The position numbers were made by a program, and so were the translations under genes. The notes below the pieces were generated by a model. The model was not told where the DNA came from, made no database searches, and saw only the letters and a program-made list of their open reading frames with translations. 64,000 nt of DNA from Lysobacter sp. ISL-50 (GTDB taxonomy: Bacteria > Pseudomonadota > Gammaproteobacteria > Xanthomonadales > Xanthomonadaceae), in contig NZ_JAGGRI010000020.1 of NCBI RefSeq assembly GCF_018612875.1, positions 124,001-188,000 of the forward strand, read 5' to 3'. Shown here in pieces: positions 16,326 through 24,876 of this stretch (positions within the stretch are counted from its first letter, which is position 1; each line of letters starts with the position of its first letter).

Positions 16326-16967
16326 ATGTACATTCGTTTGCTCGCCGCCAGCGTGCTGGTATTGGCCAGTGTCGCCGGCGCGCATGCCGCGGAACCGGCG
16401 CGTCGCGACTGGCAGTCGTTGTTCGACGGCAAGACGCTGGACGGCTGGCGCGCCAGCGAGGCGCCGGGTTCCTTCAGCGTGCGCGACGGCGAGATCGTGG
16501 TGCGCGGCCCGCGTTCACATCTTTACTACGTCGGCGAGGTGGAGCGTCACGATTTCCGCGACTTCGAACTGCAGCTCGACGTCATGACCAAGCCCCGCGC
16601 CAATTCCGGCGTCTACTTCCACACCGCCTGGCAGGAGGAGGGTTGGCCGGCCAAAGGCTATGAAGTACAGGTCAACAACAGCCACACCGATCCCAAACGC
16701 ACCGCCGGCCTGTATGCAGTCAAGGACAACTTTCAGGCGCCGGCCAAGGACGATGTCTGGTTCACCCTGCGCATACGCGTCGAGGGCCGCCGCATCCGCA
16801 CCTTCGTCGACGACAAGCCGATCATCGACTACACGCAGCCGAAGCGGCCGGATCGACCAGCCGACATGCAGGGCAGGGTGCTGTCCTCGGGCACCTTCGC
16901 GCTACAGGCGCACGATCCGGGCAGCGAAGTGCACTATCGCAACATCAAGGTGCGCGTGTTGCCCTGA
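16326..16967 (+). CDS. Secreted DUF1080 (3-keto-glycoside hydrolase-like) protein, second copy
   Basis: 213 residues. Signal peptide MYIRLLAASVLVLASVAGA followed by one DUF1080 domain: WQSLFDGKTLDGWRASEA, FELQLDVMTKPRANSGVYF, YEVQVNNSHTDPKRTAGLY, FVDDKPIIDYTQPK and VHYRNIKVRVLP. It is shorter than the paralogue at 5145-5873 but has the same order of motifs. Last gene of the plus-strand operon, followed by hairpins and a terminator. Likely cleaves the 3-keto glycoside made by the GMC complex; inferred from family and context. Confidence 0.88.
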   Translation: MYIRLLAASVLVLASVAGAHAAEPARRDWQSLFDGKTLDGWRASEAPGSFSVRDGEIVVRGPRSHLYYVGEVERHDFRDFELQLDVMTKPRANSGVYFHTAWQEEGWPAKGYEVQVNNSHTDPKRTAGLYAVKDNFQAPAKDDVWFTLRIRVEGRRIRTFVDDKPIIDYTQPKRPDRPADMQGRVLSSGTFALQAHDPGSEVHYRNIKVRVLP

Positions 16968-17086
16968 GCGACGGTGGCGGATTGCGCGAGGGCTTGATCC
17001 ACTCGCTGTGATAAAGGGGCAGGGTGGCGGCAAATCAGCCCATATCGGCGCGGCACCGGACGCACTTGCTCAGTTTCGATTGCAAG

Positions 17087-17113
17087 AAGCCGCCCAGTCG
17101 AGTGGGGCGGCTT
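17087..17113 (+). other. Strong hairpin without a T-run
   Basis: AAGCCGCCC at 17087-17095 pairs perfectly with GGGCGGCTT at 17105-17113 around a 9-nt loop. No uridine run follows, so it is not a classical terminator. It lies 120 bp after the DUF1080 stop and about 40 bp before a proper terminator, and may protect the mRNA 3' end. Confidence 0.45.
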
Positions 17114-17151
17114 GAGTTCGCTTGAACCTTATTGATGCGTGCAGTGAACAA

Positions 17152-17174
17152 GCCCCCGAGTCGGGGGCTTTTCG
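17152..17174 (+). terminator. Rho-independent terminator of the plus-strand sugar operon
   Basis: GCCCCCGAGTCGGGGGC forms a 7-bp GC stem with a 3-nt loop, followed directly by TTTTCGTT. It stands 185 bp after the DUF1080 stop, with no gene in between, and marks the boundary between the catabolic region and the accessory region. Confidence 0.8.
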
Positions 17175-17264
17175 TTATGCGTCCGCGATGGCCGTTCGCC
17201 CTGCTTCAACGCGTTAGTCCGAAGGCGTCGCATCTGCCTTCACTCAAGGGGAACGGAACAGGCC

Positions 17265-18096
17265 ATGGACTATCCCGGTTGCCACTACTCGCACGTCTCT
17301 TGGATCACCCAGGACAGCAGCACTTACCAGGCACTGATCAAAGGTTTGGAGAATCATCGCACCGCACCTGCCGCGGTGAAGACATTTGTCACCATGTTGA
17401 ACACAGCCAATAAGGCGTTCAAGGACGGGCTCAAGCCGGGCGCGAACCTGACCGAGCTGCTGCAGACCTACCAAAACACGACAGGGATCATTTCCACCCG
17501 GGACTTCACGCTTCCCGATATCCCGCCGGACCCTGGCGCGGATAACAGCATAATCCTCGACATGATCGAGGGTATCGTCGGGGCGCTGAGCACGGAGATA
17601 GGAATCGGCATCAGCTTTTACACGTTGATAATGGATTTTTTGGGATTGTTCGACATCAAGCTGCATCTGCAGGGCTTGGTGTTCAATGCCGCGGACACCG
17701 ACCTCGAACTCGGCCACATCCCTTTCGGCGAGAACGGTCAGCCCAGCTTGCTGCCGCTGTCGCTCACGATCCCTGCCGCCAAGCCGATCATGAATCCGCT
17801 CGACAAAAAAGAATTACTACTGCATAGGCTTCACTGAATTTGGCGGCGTGAGCGTCCATGAGTTGCAGGGCTTTTGGATCGACGTGCGAGCGCGGCGGAA
17901 GAAAGGCAACGACCCGCATCCCATCTACTGCCAGTTCTACAGCGTGCTTAGAGGCGTGGCTCCCGGAACGGACGATCGCAATCACGGTCCTCTGGATGAC
18001 TTTCTCTTGACCGATGACAGAAAGGTCGTTGGAGCGATGACGGACTTCGGCCCCGATCATCAAGAGAACGGAGCCGTGGCGCTCATTTATCGGTGA
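17265..18096 (+). pseudogene. Unrecognised gene split by a frameshift in an A-tract
   Basis: Two overlapping reading frames look like one protein of about 277 residues. The first (17265-17837, MDYPGCHYSHVSWITQDSS...) runs into a stop after NPLDKKELLLHRLH. The second frame, readable from the same place as KNYYCIGFTEFGGVSVHELQ, continues to a stop at 18096 (...QENGAVALIYR). The switch falls at a run of six A at 17805-17810; five A would restore one frame. The protein has a hydrophobic stretch (SFYTLIMDFLGLF) near residue 120 and no signal peptide. I do not recognise the family. It may be a sequencing indel, a slippery site or a real lesion. Confidence 0.55.
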
Positions 18097-18470
18097 GGGA
18101 GATGTCCAGTGGCGCTGGCGCGTCTGAGGCATGTAATGAACTCAGAATCTGGCAGCGGCGATTGCGGCCAGGTTCTCGCCCAGGAAAAATCATATTCCAA
18201 TCCGTATCTCGAAACCGCTTGTAGCTCGCCGTAGGTAGATATAGGTGCTCAGGTAGCCGCTCATGCATCAGGCTCATGTTTCGGGACGTGACCGCGCATC
18301 AGTCCCCAACAGGACTTGATAGAGCGATCCGCACCGAGGCATGCGCGAAAATAGCGACTTTCATGAGGAGCCGGGCGGTTAGGGATGGTTATCGAGGGCG
18401 GGGGATAGCTGCTCAAGACCCACTGCGGACATTCGTATGCGGCAGCTGACGAGTCCGCGTAGGTTGTCGC
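18097..18470. other. Intergenic stretch with no recognisable gene
   Basis: This 374-bp gap lies between the frameshifted orphan gene and the 3' end of the Mokosh-like operon. It holds only short frames without recognisable motifs and no clear terminator. It may contain the left boundary of the defence island, but no repeat marks it. Confidence 0.4.
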
Positions 18471-19880
18471 TCATTCACTCGGCACTTGATGCAGTATAGA
18501 CACCAGCGGATCACGCGGCAGCCTTGCTATCAAGGACGCATAGTATGCATTGACTGCCGAGGTCTCCTCGACCAGGGTGCCTTCTTCCTCGCGCATCGGC
18601 TGGTTAGGGTCGCCGCGAAACGACAGCCAGTTGAAACTGGTCGTGACGAAGTACACGTCATCGACCAACAGCACTTTGGCGTGGGTGTTGCCCTTGCGTA
18701 CCAAGTGGAAATTGTCGAAGGCTGTCGCCAGGGCTTCCAGTGACTCACGCGCCTGCCGATCCGGGTCGCGCTCGCCCGGATCGTCGCGGCCAATACCATA
18801 TGCCACGGTAACTTCCACGCCGCGATCCAAGCAGGTCGTCAGGCGCTTGATGAAGGCCTTGTCGACCACGGCGGCGCGAATCCACGGCGAAACGATCAAC
18901 AGCCGGGCCTGGGCACGTTCCAGCGCATCGCGAAGCAATGGCGGATGATCATACACACCCAGAACCCGCACTTTGGCCGATGTCACGCTAATGGCGTCCG
19001 CACCGGCCAGCGTGAGGAGCGGGCGCCGGTCGTCTGATGCTTGGGTCGCGTCCTCGACGACGTGGATGTCTCGACGCAATTCACGCGCCACCGCCTGGAC
19101 TTCGCGGCGGCGTTTGTCAGCATCGAACAACGTAGCAAATAACGGGGACTTGTGCGCTACGCCGCTGCGCTCGTAAGCGATCTCGTGTTCGACGGACGGG
19201 CGGCCGTCGATTGCGAATGCGATCGAGATCCGGCGACCGTCGTGTGACTTGAACCCGGCGGCCATAGCGCGGCGAAACAGCAGAGTCGGTTTGCCGACCA
19301 CCGCATCCAGGCGCACGGCGCGCTGCGTGGGGCTGCCAACTTTGGCCATCAGAGCGGTCACGCGGTTGACCTGGGCCAGATCGATATCAGCCGCGCGAGG
19401 CGTGCGTCGCGCCACAGGGGGCAACACGCCAACAGGTTCGAGTTGCTTGCTGGTCCACAGCTCGCGGTGGTCTAGCGCGACCAGGTAGCGGGTGATGCCG
19501 TCGACGTAAAGCGGAATACGCTGACGCACCAACGCGAATGAGGCCGCTGTAGCCAGCCGGCGGGCCCCTTCGGCGGTTAGTGCATAGCGAACCGGCTCGC
19601 CCCCCCTCGTCGCCACTGCGTTTTCGAACGCGAGTTGTCCGAGTTGGGAGGTAACGACTTTTGGGGGTAAGCCAAGAAAGCGCTCCAGGTCATTGATCGA
19701 ATCAACGCCGCGTGCAATCGCCTTGAGCATGAATTCCTCGATCGCCCCCAACTGGCTCGCCTCCTGCAGGGTGACGGCGCAATTGACCCGAAACACTGGC
19801 AGGCCGACCTCACGGTAGGAAATGAGGCGGTAGCCGTCGCGCCGATCTAGCCGCTGGGCGATGCCCTCCAGATCACTCAT
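18471..19880 (-). CDS. mkoB: PLD-family nuclease of a Mokosh type I-like defence system (MkoB)
   Basis: 469 residues. The N-terminal third looks like a winged-helix region (AIEEFMLKAIARGVDSIND, LTAEGARRLATAA). The C-terminal part is a phospholipase-D-like domain: ARLLIVSPWIRAAVVDKAF, then the HKD motif THAKVLLVDDVYFVTTSFNW near residue 400 (His-x-Lys-x4-Asp). Only one HKD is visible, so the active site would form in a dimer. The start overlaps the end of the kinase-helicase gene by 8 nt, so the two are co-translated. Helicase-kinase plus PLD pairs define type I Mokosh anti-phage systems, which are thought to target phage nucleic acid. It lacks any transposon linkage in the window. Confidence 0.8.
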   Translation of the reverse strand: MSDLEGIAQRLDRRDGYRLISYREVGLPVFRVNCAVTLQEASQLGAIEEFMLKAIARGVDSINDLERFLGLPPKVVTSQLGQLAFENAVATRGGEPVRYALTAEGARRLATAASFALVRQRIPLYVDGITRYLVALDHRELWTSKQLEPVGVLPPVARRTPRAADIDLAQVNRVTALMAKVGSPTQRAVRLDAVVGKPTLLFRRAMAAGFKSHDGRRISIAFAIDGRPSVEHEIAYERSGVAHKSPLFATLFDADKRRREVQAVARELRRDIHVVEDATQASDDRRPLLTLAGADAISVTSAKVRVLGVYDHPPLLRDALERAQARLLIVSPWIRAAVVDKAFIKRLTTCLDRGVEVTVAYGIGRDDPGERDPDRQARESLEALATAFDNFHLVRKGNTHAKVLLVDDVYFVTTSFNWLSFRGDPNQPMREEEGTLVEETSAVNAYYASLIARLPRDPLVSILHQVPSE

Positions 19881-22800
19881 GATCCCACTCCTTGATCACA
19901 CACTCGACCGACTCCTCCTCGACGAACTTTATGAGGCGGGCAAATGGATTCTTCCCCCGCACGGTGCGGCAGAACTCAAGATCGCCCACGATCACCAGGA
20001 AATCGCGGGCGCGCGACAAGGCAACATTTAGATGGCGCCAGTCGGAGAGCATACCGATCTGACTGCGGTTGTTCTTGCGTGTGACCGAATAAATACAGAT
20101 GTCCACTTCGCGTCCTTGAAACGCATGCACCGACGCACAGTCGATGATCAAGCGGTCGAGGTCTCGCTCCTTGCGAATCTCGGTGCGGATGAGCGTCACT
20201 TGTGGGGCGTAGCCGGAAATGATGCCGATGGTCGGCCAGGCAGTAGACGGACGCCCGCTGCGTTCCAGAGCGAACAGCAGACGCTTCAATAGCGCGACGA
20301 TAGCCTGGGCCTCGCGGGCATTCTCATAACTGGTGCCACGTGCGCGTTCCTCGTAGGCCTTATTTGCGCCTGCGTACGGATCGAGCCAGGTCACTTCGCG
20401 GTCCAGTCCGGCGACCGACAAGTCCGCGATGTCGCGGTCGGCCGTGGACGCCCCTTCGCTCAGGTTGTCGTCATAGAAACACCTACTGACCAGACGGCCA
20501 ATTTCGCCGCGCATTCGGTGCTGCTCGGTCAAAACCGCCTTGCAACCATCGCCAAGGTCCTTCGTCAGGCGTTCGAACAACTGCTCATCGAGTTGCTGCT
20601 GGCTCAGCCCAAACCGCTCCTGCAGTTCCTCGGACTGGAGAGCTTGGTCAAGCACCGCCGGCAGTTGGTGGTGGTCACCGAGCAGGACGGCGCGTCGCGA
20701 CTGCGCCAGCGGCACCAACAGTTCGGTGGTGGTGGCCTTGCCTGCCTCGTCGACGATGCACAGGTCGAACACCGTGCGCAACGCGGCCTCCTCGCGGCAG
20801 AACCCAACGCATGTCCCGGCGACGACGGAGGAAAAAGAGATGATCGCGGCCTTGAAATCCTCGGATTGGCCAAAGCGCATTCGCCAGTCTTCGGACAACG
20901 TCATCAGCTGCCCCAGCGCCTCGCGCTGTGGGTCGCCGAGCAGCAATTGCGACCACTCGCGCAGCTCCGCATCGGAATGGGTGGCAAGCTGTATGCCATC
21001 CTTGCCTAGTGCCAGCAACTTCTGCCGGGCGGCCTCGACGGTACTGCGCGCGACGACGTCATCGCCGCCGATCCGTTCCAGTTCGTCTTCGAGCACGCCA
21101 GCGCGCAGCAGCTTGTCGCTGCGCTCGCGGGTCGCCAAGGCCGACTCGGCCGCAATTTCGGCTTCCAAGGCTTGCGCTTCCGCCTCCAGTTTAGCCAACG
21201 ATGCTTGTACCCGCGCGAGTTGCTCGCGCGCGCCGATCAGGTCGAGGACGGCGAGCCCCAGCTCGACTTCGTGGCGGTCGATGCCCATCTCGGCCGCGCG
21301 CTCTTGCAAAAAGCGCTGCGAGGACACGGTGACCTGGTCGCGCAGGGCGAGGCTGCGCTGATCGAGGTAGCACGCTTCCACACGCGGATCCGCCTCCTTG
21401 GAGCCGCTGCCGATGCGAACACAGGAGATGCCGCGATCGGCGCCAAGCAAACGCTCCAACGCGTTGTCGAGGGCAACGTGGGTTTGCGAGGCAAGCAAGA
21501 TCCTGGCATCGGGGTTGCGCGCCAGTTCCTGTCGAATCAACTCGACGATCAGTTTGGTCTTGCCGGTGCCGGGTGGTCCGTGGGTCACGATCAGGTCAGC
21601 ACCGGCCGCAAAGCGCGACACCACCGCCTTCTTCGCATCGTCGAGGCTGCGATCAAAGAACCGCGCGACTGGTTCATACGAGGGCTCTGTGGGCCCGCTG
21701 TCGGCGCTGACGAGCAGGGCCCGCAGGCGCGAGCCGGGCGTCTCGTTGGCCTTAAACTTGTCCAGTGCGCGCGCTTGCCGGTCGAGCGCCACCCGAGTCT
21801 GAGCCCAGTCAATATCGAGCGTACCCTTGCCGGGGATCCGTTCCAGGTCGATGTGAGGGCGGGTCGACAGCAGCACGCACTGGGCGCCGCGCACCGACTC
21901 CACTTCGCCACGAAACACCCAAGTGCCGCTGACCGAGATGACCCGCAACTGCTCTTCGACGGCGTCCTCAGGGTTCTCGACGATCGCCAACAGCCGGGCC
22001 CCGTCGCGATCGACGGTCTTATAGCGCAGCGGCGGTACGCCATTGCGGGCGATGTGACGCAGTGCCTCGAGCAGGTTGGACCATTCGGCTAAGGCGTGGT
22101 TGGGGTCATGGCGCTGGGCCTGACTGACCTCGTGCAAATGCGCGTCGAGGCCGGCGTACAGCGCCTGCAGGTCGCGCCGAGCGATCTGCTGCTCGGTCGC
22201 ACGACGCGGCAGTTGATCGGTGAAATCGGCCTGCAGTAGCCAGCGGTCCGATTGAAACAAAGCGTCCAGGCGGAAGCGCTTGCGCACCAGACTGGTGACC
22301 ACCAAGTGTTCACGACTGCGATCGAGCGAGGCGGCCAGTCGGAACGACTGCGTTTCCATCGCAATCGTGCTGTCGATGGCGGCGCCAACGGCTGATACAG
22401 CCGCGACCTCGCTGAGCTCGGCCAGCAGCTGCTCCTGCGGACTCCCTTCGGCATCGGTGGGGGGGCGTAGCTGCTCCGTCACGCTCGGGATGAAGCGCAG
22501 TGCGATACGCAACCGACCAGGCTGGTCGTGGGCTTCGCTGGCGACACCACGCAACGCCTCGGCAAACTCGATGATCGTGCCAAAGCGTTCGCCGGGCGTG
22601 CGACTCAGTGCCTGCACGATGGCCGCGCGTTCCCCTGGCGGTAGCGCCAGCCCGGGCAACGCGGCATAAAGTTCTTCATGGTTGGCCAGGGCGTGGCCGG
22701 CCATCGCGCGCACCGCAATCGCGCAGAACGCATATGGGTCGCGCGTGAGGGTGTAGGTGCCGGTGTCTTCTTCGGGCAGGCAGTACGGTACCGTGCGCCA

Positions 22801-23316
22801 CCCCATGAGCGTGCGGCCGATGCCGACACTGGCGAGCTTGGCTTGGCCGAAGTCGATGATCTTAACCGCGCCGGTCGGCGCAATCAGGACATTGCCGGTC
22901 GACAGGTCGCGATGGGCGATGTTGCGTTCAGCAGCGTAAGTGAGGGCGGCGAGGATCGGTTCGCCGTAGCGCTCGTAGAACGTCGGCCACTCCAGCGGCC
23001 CGGCGGCGGCGAGATGCTGTTCGAGGGTCTGTCCGTCGATCCATTCGAGCGCTATGTAGCGCTTATTCGTGAGCGAACAACGTCCGGCGTCGAGCATCCG
23101 TATGATGCAGTCATGGCTCAACTGGCCGAGCGCGCTGTGTTCGCGATGCCATATCTCACTGACGATCGCCGGGTCGCGGCCGTGCTCGGTGAAGACCTTC
23201 AAGGCCACCACCGCATGAGATTCCTGGTCGAAGGCCTTGTGCAGTGTTGCGGTGCCGCCTTCGGTCTGCTCGGTCAGCAACACATAGCGGGCGGCAAAGA
23301 TCCTTGGTTGCGACAT
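19873..23316 (-). CDS. mkoA: Ser/Thr kinase-SF1 helicase fusion of a Mokosh type I-like defence system (MkoA)
   Basis: 1147 residues from the ATG at 23316, preceded by GAGGGAG; an upstream in-frame ATG at 23502 would add 62 residues that do not look like coding sequence. Residues about 10-265 are a complete protein kinase: VVALKVF (Lys), AHRDLSTGNVLI (HRD), KIIDFGQAK (DFG) and a YCLPEE segment. Residues about 560-1140 are a UPF1/DNA2-like SF1 helicase (COG1112 type): Walker A GPPGTGKTK near 579, Walker B CIVDEAGKAT, GDHHQLPAVL, LTEQHRMRGEIGRL, VHAFQGREVDICIYS and NVALSRARDFLVIVGD. A coiled-coil-like stretch rich in Glu/Ala/Leu (ASLAKLEAEAQALEAEIAAE) interrupts the helicase. All catalytic motifs are intact. 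A dif-like site lies about 190 bp upstream. Confidence 0.85.
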   Translation of the reverse strand: MSQPRIFAARYVLLTEQTEGGTATLHKAFDQESHAVVALKVFTEHGRDPAIVSEIWHREHSALGQLSHDCIIRMLDAGRCSLTNKRYIALEWIDGQTLEQHLAAAGPLEWPTFYERYGEPILAALTYAAERNIAHRDLSTGNVLIAPTGAVKIIDFGQAKLASVGIGRTLMGWRTVPYCLPEEDTGTYTLTRDPYAFCAIAVRAMAGHALANHEELYAALPGLALPPGERAAIVQALSRTPGERFGTIIEFAEALRGVASEAHDQPGRLRIALRFIPSVTEQLRPPTDAEGSPQEQLLAELSEVAAVSAVGAAIDSTIAMETQSFRLAASLDRSREHLVVTSLVRKRFRLDALFQSDRWLLQADFTDQLPRRATEQQIARRDLQALYAGLDAHLHEVSQAQRHDPNHALAEWSNLLEALRHIARNGVPPLRYKTVDRDGARLLAIVENPEDAVEEQLRVISVSGTWVFRGEVESVRGAQCVLLSTRPHIDLERIPGKGTLDIDWAQTRVALDRQARALDKFKANETPGSRLRALLVSADSGPTEPSYEPVARFFDRSLDDAKKAVVSRFAAGADLIVTHGPPGTGKTKLIVELIRQELARNPDARILLASQTHVALDNALERLLGADRGISCVRIGSGSKEADPRVEACYLDQRSLALRDQVTVSSQRFLQERAAEMGIDRHEVELGLAVLDLIGAREQLARVQASLAKLEAEAQALEAEIAAESALATRERSDKLLRAGVLEDELERIGGDDVVARSTVEAARQKLLALGKDGIQLATHSDAELREWSQLLLGDPQREALGQLMTLSEDWRMRFGQSEDFKAAIISFSSVVAGTCVGFCREEAALRTVFDLCIVDEAGKATTTELLVPLAQSRRAVLLGDHHQLPAVLDQALQSEELQERFGLSQQQLDEQLFERLTKDLGDGCKAVLTEQHRMRGEIGRLVSRCFYDDNLSEGASTADRDIADLSVAGLDREVTWLDPYAGANKAYEERARGTSYENAREAQAIVALLKRLLFALERSGRPSTAWPTIGIISGYAPQVTLIRTEIRKERDLDRLIIDCASVHAFQGREVDICIYSVTRKNNRSQIGMLSDWRHLNVALSRARDFLVIVGDLEFCRTVRGKNPFARLIKFVEEESVECVIKEWDHE

Positions 23317-23727
23317 GCGCGTTGACGCTCCCTCTGTCCCGCAATCGAATCTACACGAAGGAACGGGAGCAGGCGCGACGGCTATCCGATCACTGGCTCT
23401 TGGCCGACCCGGAAAGCGATAAAGATGAGCTTGTGAGTTCCTCTGTTTCGGTGAGTAATGGCTGGGGCGCGGCATCCAAAGCCGACTGAGCCAGCGGCGC
23501 ACCAGGCCATAACATAATACACATTATGCGAAGTATACGTAGGGCCAGAGCCCGCGCCCGCCTGGCCCGTCGCCGCGTCTCAGCAACTGTGGCTAACTGG
23601 TGTTCATTGCAGAGAATTTAGGACCACCGAGGCAGAAATACTGCATTTCGAAGTAAAGAAATCTGGCTTGCCGCGTGCCCATGCAGAGTTGTCTGAGTCT
23701 GGGTTCGCATGCAGCAGAACTTCTTAC
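23317..23727. other. AT-richer intergenic region upstream of the defence operon
   Basis: This 411-bp gap holds the likely mkoA promoter and the dif-like site, and otherwise no supported gene. Short frames here have no recognisable motifs. It is visibly less GC-rich than the flanking operons, as expected for a recombination junction. Confidence 0.45.
23507..23534 (-). other. dif-like XerC/XerD recombination site
   Basis: Read on the minus strand, the 20-mer GCATAATGTGTATTATGTTA differs from the core of E. coli dif (GCATAATGTATATTATGTTA) at one position, in the 6-bp spacer. The XerC-side arm ends CGCATAA; the XerD-side arm begins TTATGTTA but its last three bases (TGG rather than AAT) diverge. 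Canonical dif sites have a well conserved XerD arm, so this may be either the chromosomal dif of this lineage or the attachment site of an element integrated by host XerCD. It lies between the defence operon and a run of pseudogenes. Confidence 0.65.
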
Positions 23728-24104
23728 CTACTGATTTTTGGCTTCTAGGGTATTCCGCGACCAGCCATCGGCAATGGCCCGCTCGGCGTAGCGCAGGCGC
23801 TCAGCTGGATCGTCGAGCCTAGTCAGCAGTAGCACGTTGTGGCCCCAAGGCAATTGGCCAACCGAGTGCTGGCCAATTTCAGCGTCCCAAGCCTCAGCAA
23901 AGGCAAGCATGTACTTCAGGTTCGCGCGGGAAAAGCCTCTCGTCCCCGGAAAGGCCGCATGCAGATCGCGAGCAAGTCTGTCGATAACGTTTGCCCCCTG
24001 CCTTGCTGGACTTGGCGCTCGAGGATCTCGCGGCCAATCTGCCAGTAAAGGTAGTTCGCCAGCGCCTGCCTGATGATCCAGGACATCGGCAGATAAGGCT
24101 TCAT
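23728..24104 (-). pseudogene. DUF1016 (YhcG-type PD-(D/E)XK nuclease) N-domain remnant, frameshifted and truncated
   Basis: One frame gives LANYLYWQIGREILERQVQQGRGQ. After a G-tract the neighbouring frame continues ANVIDRLARDLHAAFP, GFSRANLKYMLAFAEAW, VGQLPWGHNVLLLTRLDD and AIADGWSRNTLE, then stops. These are the consecutive motifs of the DUF1016 N-terminal domain found in YhcG-like proteins. The frame change falls near the GGGGG run at about 24000, and the whole C-terminal nuclease domain is missing. YhcG-like genes often accompany restriction or mobile loci, so this is a wreck of another defence or mobile gene next to the Mokosh operon. Confidence 0.7.
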
Positions 24105-24177
24105 GCGCACCCCTTGGAAAGGTGCGGCAGCGCGGCGGGACGGAACCGCGCTGCCGTCAAGGCGTAGCCGCGTAAGC

Positions 24178-24741
24178 TCATGCCTTGAGGAAGGCGAGCA
24201 AGTCCTCGTTGAACTGCTGCTGGTGGGTGACCGGGAGTGCATGATCACCCTTCGGATACACCTTCAGCGTAGCCTTGGGCACCAGCTTGGCCGAAAGCCG
24301 CGCTGACCCGTCGATGGGCACGATCTGGTCGTCGTCGCCATGGACGATCAGGGTCGGCACATCGATCTTCTTCAGGTCCTCGGTGTAATCGACTTCCGAG
24401 AACTGCTTGATGCAGTCGTACTGGCCCTTGAGTCCACCCTGCATGCCCTGCAGCCAGAATGCGTCGATCGCGCCTTGCGACGGCTTCGCGCCCGGCCGGT
24501 TGTAGCCGAAGAATGGGCCGCTGGCGAGATCGCGGTAGAACTGCGAACGGTTGGCCGCCGTGCCTGCGCGAATGCCGTCGAAGACCTCGATCGGCACGCC
24601 ACCCGGATGACTCGCGCTCTTCACCATTACCGGCGGAACGGCGCCGGCAAGCACTGCCTTGGCGACGCGGTTGGTGCCGTGCCGCCCCATGTAGCGGGTG
24701 ATCTCGCCGCCGCCGGTGGAATGACCTACCAGCACGAGGCC
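24178..24741 (-). pseudogene. C-terminal part of a haloperoxidase-like alpha/beta hydrolase
   Basis: About 187 residues that begin abruptly at the nucleophile elbow ([12 protein letters not shown], Ser of GHSTG). They contain the acid residue ([13 protein letters not shown]) and the catalytic His ([12 protein letters not shown]). The first 90 or so residues normal for the non-haem chloroperoxidase family, including the oxyanion-hole strand, are missing. Directly upstream is the response-regulator N-terminus in another frame, so two genes were joined by a deletion or insertion. Unlikely to be functional. Confidence 0.75.
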
Positions 24742-24875
24742 GCGATGGCTTCGACACCATTGCTCGCTTCGGCTACGAGCTGCATGTCGTGTTCGCCAGC
24801 CAGTACGACCGCGATCCCCTCGCGAAGCAGGGGATGGTCGTCCACGGTTAGAATGCGTATGCGCCGTTCGCTCAT
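24726..24875 (-). pseudogene. Truncated NarL-type response regulator (start of receiver domain only)
   Basis: Starts [20 protein letters not shown], the beginning of a NarL/FixJ receiver domain with its acidic pair, and continues [21 protein letters not shown] before running into hydrolase sequence and a stop. The phospho-acceptor Asp and the whole LuxR-type DNA-binding domain are absent. It begins 1 nt after the sensor kinase stop and so was the kinase's cognate regulator. The junction with the hydrolase is at about 24741. Confidence 0.75.
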
Positions 24876-24876
24876 G

